This document shows positions 7,530 to 12,185 of a stretch of 12,185 bases of DNA, one piece after another. Each line of letters starts with the position of its first letter. Position 1 is the stretch's first letter. The DNA comes from Stagonosporopsis chrysanthemi (lineage: Eukaryota; Ascomycota; Dothideomycetes; Pleosporales; Didymellaceae), in assembly GCA_022560025.1 (NCBI GenBank), contig JAFISE010000376.1, positions 1 to 12,185 on the forward strand. Direction: 5' to 3'. The position numbers and the translations under genes were made by a program. Below the pieces are notes generated by a model. That model did not search any database and was not told the origin of the DNA. It worked only from the letters and a program-made list of their open reading frames with translations.

Positions 7530-9986
7530 CCATCTAGGGGTAGTCGGCATTTGGCTGAGATATCCTAAAAAGCATGTCTGCATACGGACAATTTGTGAGT
7601 AAAACACATGGCGAAAGTCCCTAGAAGCCGATTGGAACAAACGCTAGCAGTTTTGGCTGTCGCAAACGGTAGGGCTGAAGCGAGGAATGTAAATGGCTGC
7701 TTGCGTCGATGCGCATCCCCAGAAAATGGCCCCACATGAGCGCAAAATCACCAGTGCCAATAAGGTGTGAAGTGAGTAGAGTGAAACTTTTATAATACAA
7801 TTGGTTCGTGGCACGTTGGACAGGGCGTGCAATACGGAACCGTAGACGGGTAATGACAACCTGAGCGGCAACTCATGAGCGACGGACCCTTGCTCATACA
7901 CACAGCCGCACACGCAAGATACAGGCTGGTTTCACACAATAGTGATTAGGGTGTGAGCAGCGCATGTTCGTTGTTGAGCTGTGCTGATTTGACAGCCCTA
8001 AGGCGATTTCAAGATGTGCAAATCTTTCTTTGAATTCCTCTGAGGGGTTCACTGTAGGGTGATAGTTACTATTGTGGTCCGTAACAATCATTCGGACAGG
8101 AAATTCAGAGCGATTGAGTTTTTTCAGAAAGCGGCGTGATTGCATCAGCATCATGATGACTGCGATCTTTTTGGCACATCATGTAACGTTTTTGTAACTC
8201 TTGAGCTTGTCCCCGAACAAGCTTTCGCAAATAAAGCGGGGTACGTTGCCTACGTCAGTCATTGGTTGCACCAACTATGCCTCTTATCGCGCGACGCGGA
8301 TGGCGTGCTGAGCTTGGAGGCCTACAATTACAAAAGGCCATGTCCAGCTGCGCTGTTATGTTTGAGCGTCCAGCAGCGGGAGACTGGGGTGAGACGAGCA
8401 CGCAGCAAAGAACTGCAATTCTCAGTCATACTCAATAACGGATTGTTACTTGTGAATTGGTAACCCACTTAGATCTTCTCTCGTGTCGTCCTGATCGGCG
8501 ATGGGCGCCCGATTTCCCCATCTGGACCATGCCGTGCGCGCATACATAGTGAACGAGATCTATTCCGTTTGACTCGAAATCGGTTGAACAAAGACGTAAC
8601 CTTACAGATAGCACTGGTGTAAACCAAATTGTGTGTAATGGTCCAAACAGCGCCCGCGAAGAGACCCTGGCATCCACTGCGGCCTACCACCGCTTTCTAG
8701 GAATGCGCCCCACGCCACAAGGTTTTTTCCGAGCCCATGTGTAAATATACCTTTAGTCGAAAGTCTTTTTAAGTAAAGGTTGACTACTAAAGATAGGAAT
8801 AGAAAGAAAGTATTCTACAAGAAGAGAATGATTTAGTTTACTTTGACAAGATCTAGCAGCATGGCGCGAACACAAAGCTGTTCACTGGCACCAGCTAGCA
8901 ATCAATTACCGGGCCGCTGGCTCAGGACTCGCAGGCATGGCGCGCGGCGTGGAATTCCGAAAGATGTAAAGGCGCAACAACCAAGTCTCGCACTTCAGAT
9001 GAAGCTTTCTCGCAGAAGACAAGCGCACGTACAATATCATGATACCTGTTTCCTTGAGAGGACGATTGTACGCCGCCCCAGTGCCATCTCTTGCAGTGTC
9101 CAAACTCAATTGTTCCAAGCGCTCAAGTCAATGAACCCATGCCTGCTAACGTAAGACAAACTTCAAGATTGGAGATAGTTCATAGTGACACGAAAGGGTG
9201 TGCCGCTAACAACCACTTCGGGACTGATCTTGGATACAGACTCTGGAAGAGTATTTACAGAATCCAATGACAGTTGTCCTAGCCTTCGAATGCCTTGAAT
9301 AAGAGGTCTCCTCATCAACCAAGACAAATTTAGCCTCAAGAAGTTTTCAACATAAAACAGTGTAAAAGCAAGCTTGGGGGTAATTTCTAACTCTGTGGGC
9401 TCAGTGTTACGCAGAAATCCCACTGCACGCCTCAAGCCGGCAGACGATCACGATCGTGGGCTCCATCGTGCCAGGGAATGTGTTTTCCGCCTGAAACAAA
9501 CCTTGCGGTACTGCTAACATAAAAAACTATTGTCCAAGGTGATGTTTTGACCTTGATGCCGTATGAATAGCTTGTGTCTATGAGAGATGTGCGATAGGTT
9601 TGTGATCTGGTTATTGACTGCACAATCTAAGCCACTCTACAAATTTGTGCCTACAGCAGAAAGTCATTATGTACGAGAAGAAATTCTACTTATGGAGCGC
9701 ACTGGACCCGCTTAGGGACGATCCACCTGAGTGAGGTGCGACTATTAGGTACCTTCCTTGGAGGAGAAGGTAGATGGAACGGGATACCTGAGAGAACAAA
9801 GCTACTGGTGCTATCATTGTCGCACCTGTAGAGGAAGAGAAAAAAACCTGACGCAGAATTGAAAAACTGTATGTTTTGAATGATGACAGTCTTGTAAGTA
9901 CACCATAGGCTATCGTGATACAAGTAACTTCTTGTGTTCTTCTGCTAATTTGTTATATGGGTCCACCACTACATCTTGCGGGTTGT
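7530..9986. other. Gene-poor interval between acyltransferase and PNGase A genes
   Basis: About 2.46 kb with no gene I can support. It contains an 86-codon minus-strand frame with a proper ATG (8154 down to 7894) but no recognised motif. Two adjoining minus-strand frames (9623-9432 and 9435-9163) open only at non-ATG codons, although an intron-like gap could join them. A short inverted repeat lies near 8749-8792. The frames may be decayed gene remnants or chance; see findings. No transposon ends or RNA genes were recognised. Confidence 0.5.
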
Positions 9987-11699
9987 CTACTTTGGCCCGT
10001 CGGAGATGATAGTCAAGTTGCTACTCTTAACGTGCCTCGAGTATATTGTGCCGTAGCTCCGCTCACTGAACTTCTGATCCATGTCACCGAAAGAGTAACT
10101 ATTGTTTGGCTTGTTTGAATACGATGCTGTTCCAAACTGCCTGGTATTCAGATCCATCGGTCCGCTGACGAACGTAAATGTCGACAGGTCCGGCCTGCCC
10201 GAAGAGGAAATTTCCATCCCGCGATCAAGAGAGGCGTCGATTGTCGTATTGGGGCCGGAGAAGGTGTAAGTTGTGTTGACCGTTATCGGATACGTGTAGC
10301 TGAGTGTGTTGCTGAAGCTCGGGGCACTTCTGAGAACGGCGGCTGAGGTTCCGGTGGTTTTCTGAACGTTTTGCTGGAATAGTCCCTGTTGACCTAGATA
10401 GCCAGTGTTGCTGTAGTCGAGGCTCTGAGTCCAACTACCAAAAGAAGAATTGACGGTGTGGGTGCGCTTGACCGTCACGTTGTAAGAGAGAGTTTGGTTT
10501 GTGCCATTCCTGGTTATGAATGAAGAAGCTGTGTTTACAAGCGGGGAAGTTGAAATGACAGGAGTTTCGTGCGTTCCATTGTACGATTCTGAGCCATAAA
10601 AGAGGAAAAGCTTGCCTGACACCAGCCAGTAGCTGTTGATGCTGTCTTCGGAAAGAGTGCCTGCTCCGTTACCATCGTTGTCAGAGATGCCTACTATCTT
10701 GATTGTGAAAGAGTGCGGTTTCCCGTCTAGAAGATAGGGTAGGAACGGAGTGATGTCGATCTCATAGTCGCGGAGATCGTACGCATCGATGCCGACGATG
10801 GGGCGCCAGAAGCCAGGTGCGATGCCTCCGGTGAAGATTGTAGGAAAGGGCCATGCTACTCCTGCCATAAGTCCATCTACGAAGAGCTGTACCTCCCGGA
10901 AAGGGCCGTATCCAATGAGTGTGCCAACAGTCGAGTCGAAAGTATCAACGTTGGACTGGAGAACGTTCGTGTACCAGAACTCCTCATTGCTCTGGCCTGT
11001 AGCAGCGATGGAAATTGAAGCATGAGTGACATTCAGCGGAAGAATATGCTCAACAGTAGCATTATCTCCGGGAAGTGTGAATATGCTCGGTGCGCCGCTG
11101 TATCCCAGCTCAGGTGAAATTGGTAGAACTAAATCAGCATGCGCTGGTCTGGTTGAGCGGTGAGAGAAAGTAGCGACTAACGTTGTGTTGAAAGCCCCGG
11201 TATAGGTCGAATCGTAGATGTTATTCAGGCTGAAAATGATGTCTTGTGGAGATTTCCAGAGACTGAGATACATGCTCAGGTCTTTTTGGTATCTAAACAC
11301 AATGCCCGAAGCTGTGGGCTCAGCTGTGGAGGTACGCCATACTTCAACATCACCGAGATACATCTCGGCTAGCCGATCAAACTGACGGCCAGCGACAGTG
11401 ACAGTCCACTCAATGATGACGCTATTGAAGTTGCAGTTGGGCGGAGTGTACTTCCCGACATATGGAACGCCGTAGGAGCTGGCGAACGTGTATTCCATTA
11501 GAGTCTGCTGGACTTTGCATTTTGTCGATTCAGGTACAGGTACAGGTTTATAGAGTTGGATAACTTCCAAAGGTCCAGTAGAGCTCGATGCAGGGCGAGA
11601 CGTAGTGGCCACTTCGATTGGCTTTCTCAGGAGTGAGCGGCGCGCGCCTGCAGTTTGCAGCAGCAAACCAACAACGAAAAGCATTTGAAACTGCATCAT
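9987..11699 (-). CDS. Secreted PNGase A-family protein (peptide N-glycosidase A-like), 570 aa
   Basis: Single exon, ATG at 11697-11699, TAG at 9987-9989. A signal peptide (residues 1-19, hydrophobic MLFVVGLLL core, cut near AGA) sends it to the secretory pathway. Family blocks seen: YTPPNCNFNSVIIEWTVTV (84-102), GRQFDRLAEMYLGDVEVWRT (104-123), the TAEPTASGIVFRYQKD stretch (125-140), GPFREVQLFVDG (265-276), the PFPTIFTGGIAPGFWRPIVG stretch (284-303) and DYEIDITPFLPYLLDGKPHS (311-330). These match the peptide-N4-(N-acetyl-beta-glucosaminyl)asparagine amidase A family, first known from almond, whose enzymes release N-glycans from glycopeptides at acidic pH. Length is normal for fungal members. 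Twelve N-X-S/T sequons predict heavy N-glycosylation. The C-terminal third (about 390-570) is Ser/Thr/Asn-rich and less conserved. Activity is inferred from the family; I know of no catalytic residue check I can apply by eye. Confidence 0.92.
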   Translation of the reverse strand: MMQFQMLFVVGLLLQTAGARRSLLRKPIEVATTSRPASSSTGPLEVIQLYKPVPVPESTKCKVQQTLMEYTFASSYGVPYVGKYTPPNCNFNSVIIEWTVTVAGRQFDRLAEMYLGDVEVWRTSTAEPTASGIVFRYQKDLSMYLSLWKSPQDIIFSLNNIYDSTYTGAFNTTLVATFSHRSTRPAHADLVLPISPELGYSGAPSIFTLPGDNATVEHILPLNVTHASISIAATGQSNEEFWYTNVLQSNVDTFDSTVGTLIGYGPFREVQLFVDGLMAGVAWPFPTIFTGGIAPGFWRPIVGIDAYDLRDYEIDITPFLPYLLDGKPHSFTIKIVGISDNDGNGAGTLSEDSINSYWLVSGKLFLFYGSESYNGTHETPVISTSPLVNTASSFITRNGTNQTLSYNVTVKRTHTVNSSFGSWTQSLDYSNTGYLGQQGLFQQNVQKTTGTSAAVLRSAPSFSNTLSYTYPITVNTTYTFSGPNTTIDASLDRGMEISSSGRPDLSTFTFVSGPMDLNTRQFGTASYSNKPNNSYSFGDMDQKFSERSYGTIYSRHVKSSNLTIISDGPK

Positions 11700-12185
11700 G
11701 ACTTCAGCGCGAGAAGGAAAGGAGCGGGCTCCATAGTCGCAAGACCAATCCTCTTAAGGTTCAAATATGTGGCAATGTAAGCAATCTCGATGACCCTCAT
11801 TTCTCCCACCCTGTCGCTTGTCAGGCTTAATCAATACAAGAGACATTGCACGATTACAGATGAGGAAGGCGACTCTACGCAGCAAGATAAGGAACTCCGA
11901 CCCCCAGAAATAAGTGCGATTGGAGATTCCAGTCTCGCATGATGATTGCGGCACATACTCGCGGTACTTAATATTAGTCGTCTAGGCATCGCGAACAGAC
12001 ATAAAGAATAGCGGCCTTGGTCAGACGTCCTCAGGACCGTATCAGAAAAGAGGTCAAGGACTTTGCAGCGCTTCGGTGCGCCTATCTACCGTGTCTGTGC
12101 GCGCAATGCGCGGATTCGCGCAATGCGCCGAACCACCAAAACACCCCTATTATCTTACCTCTATAACAACACAACGCGATAGGAT
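11700..12185 (-). promoter_or_regulatory. Upstream region of the PNGase A gene
   Basis: Immediately before the ATG the minus strand has a pyrimidine-rich run (about 11708-11730), a common feature of fungal transcript-start regions. No clear TATA box was found in the first 150 bp. Open frames here are short and unsupported. The right end holds a GC-rich hairpin and may already belong to the control region of a gene lying outside the window. Confidence 0.35.
12101..12128. repeat. Duplicated 11-bp palindrome forming a strong hairpin
   Basis: GCGCAATGCGC occurs at 12101-12111 and again at 12118-12128. Each copy is itself a perfect odd palindrome about a central A. The two copies can also pair with each other as a 12-bp stem (with one more G-C pair at 12112/12117), one central A-A mismatch and a four-base GATT loop. 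The spacing between copy starts is 17 bp. Function is unknown; a dimeric regulator site or a cruciform-prone element are both possible. Confidence 0.75.

Noticed and set aside
8843..9154. 103-codon plus-strand arginine-rich frame
   Set aside because: It opens at a non-ATG codon, has a low-complexity Arg/Ser composition and no family resemblance.
10225..11025. Frames antisense or out of phase with the PNGase A gene (10225-10434 and 10789-11025)
   Set aside because: They are shadows of the long, clearly conserved coding frame.
12101..12145. Helitron 3' end (hairpin followed by CTRR)
   Set aside because: The hairpin is present, but no CTRR terminus lies at the expected 10-12 nt after it and no other Helitron signal is seen.

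Overview
The window looks like nuclear DNA of a filamentous ascomycete (Pezizomycotina). The reasons are short introns (47-79 nt) with fungal GT...CTNAC...AG signals, a fungal WSC-domain secreted protein, a fungal HxxxD acyltransferase, a fungal PNGase A-type secreted protein, and a decayed Ty1/copia retrotransposon. I cannot name the species.

Layout, left to right. (1) Positions 1-2459 hold the 5' part of a Ty1/copia element on the minus strand. It comprises a probable 5' LTR (about 2211-2459), an untranslated leader, and a gag-pol frame running off the left edge. That frame stays in register for 653 codons but carries four in-frame stops and an altered protease motif, so this copy is dead. 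(2) About 640 bp beyond the LTR, on the plus strand, is a three-exon gene (3102-4112). It encodes a 294-residue secreted protein with one 8-cysteine WSC domain and a proline-rich tail ending in NGYP repeats. Its WSC exon has no start codon and lies in a different frame from the first and last exons, so plain ORF calling misses it. (3) Positions 4113-5687 are a convergent intergenic region with no supported gene. (4) A two-exon minus-strand gene (5688-7423) encodes a 560-residue transferase-family (BAHD-like, PF02458-type) acyltransferase with its HTLMD catalytic motif intact. (5) A roughly 2.5 kb gene-poor stretch follows (7499-9986), with only weak ORFs. (6) A single-exon minus-strand gene (9987-11699) encodes a 570-residue secreted PNGase A-family protein. 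(7) The right end has that gene's upstream region and a strong GC-rich hairpin made of two copies of an 11-bp palindrome.

The three intact genes are not evidently one pathway. Two of them (WSC and PNGase A) encode secreted proteins that plausibly act on glycans or glycoproteins outside the cell. The acyltransferase could belong to specialised metabolism, but no synthase or other cluster gene is visible here. I found no wholly new system; the best points are the hidden gene models, the retrotransposon breakage pattern and the terminal hairpin.
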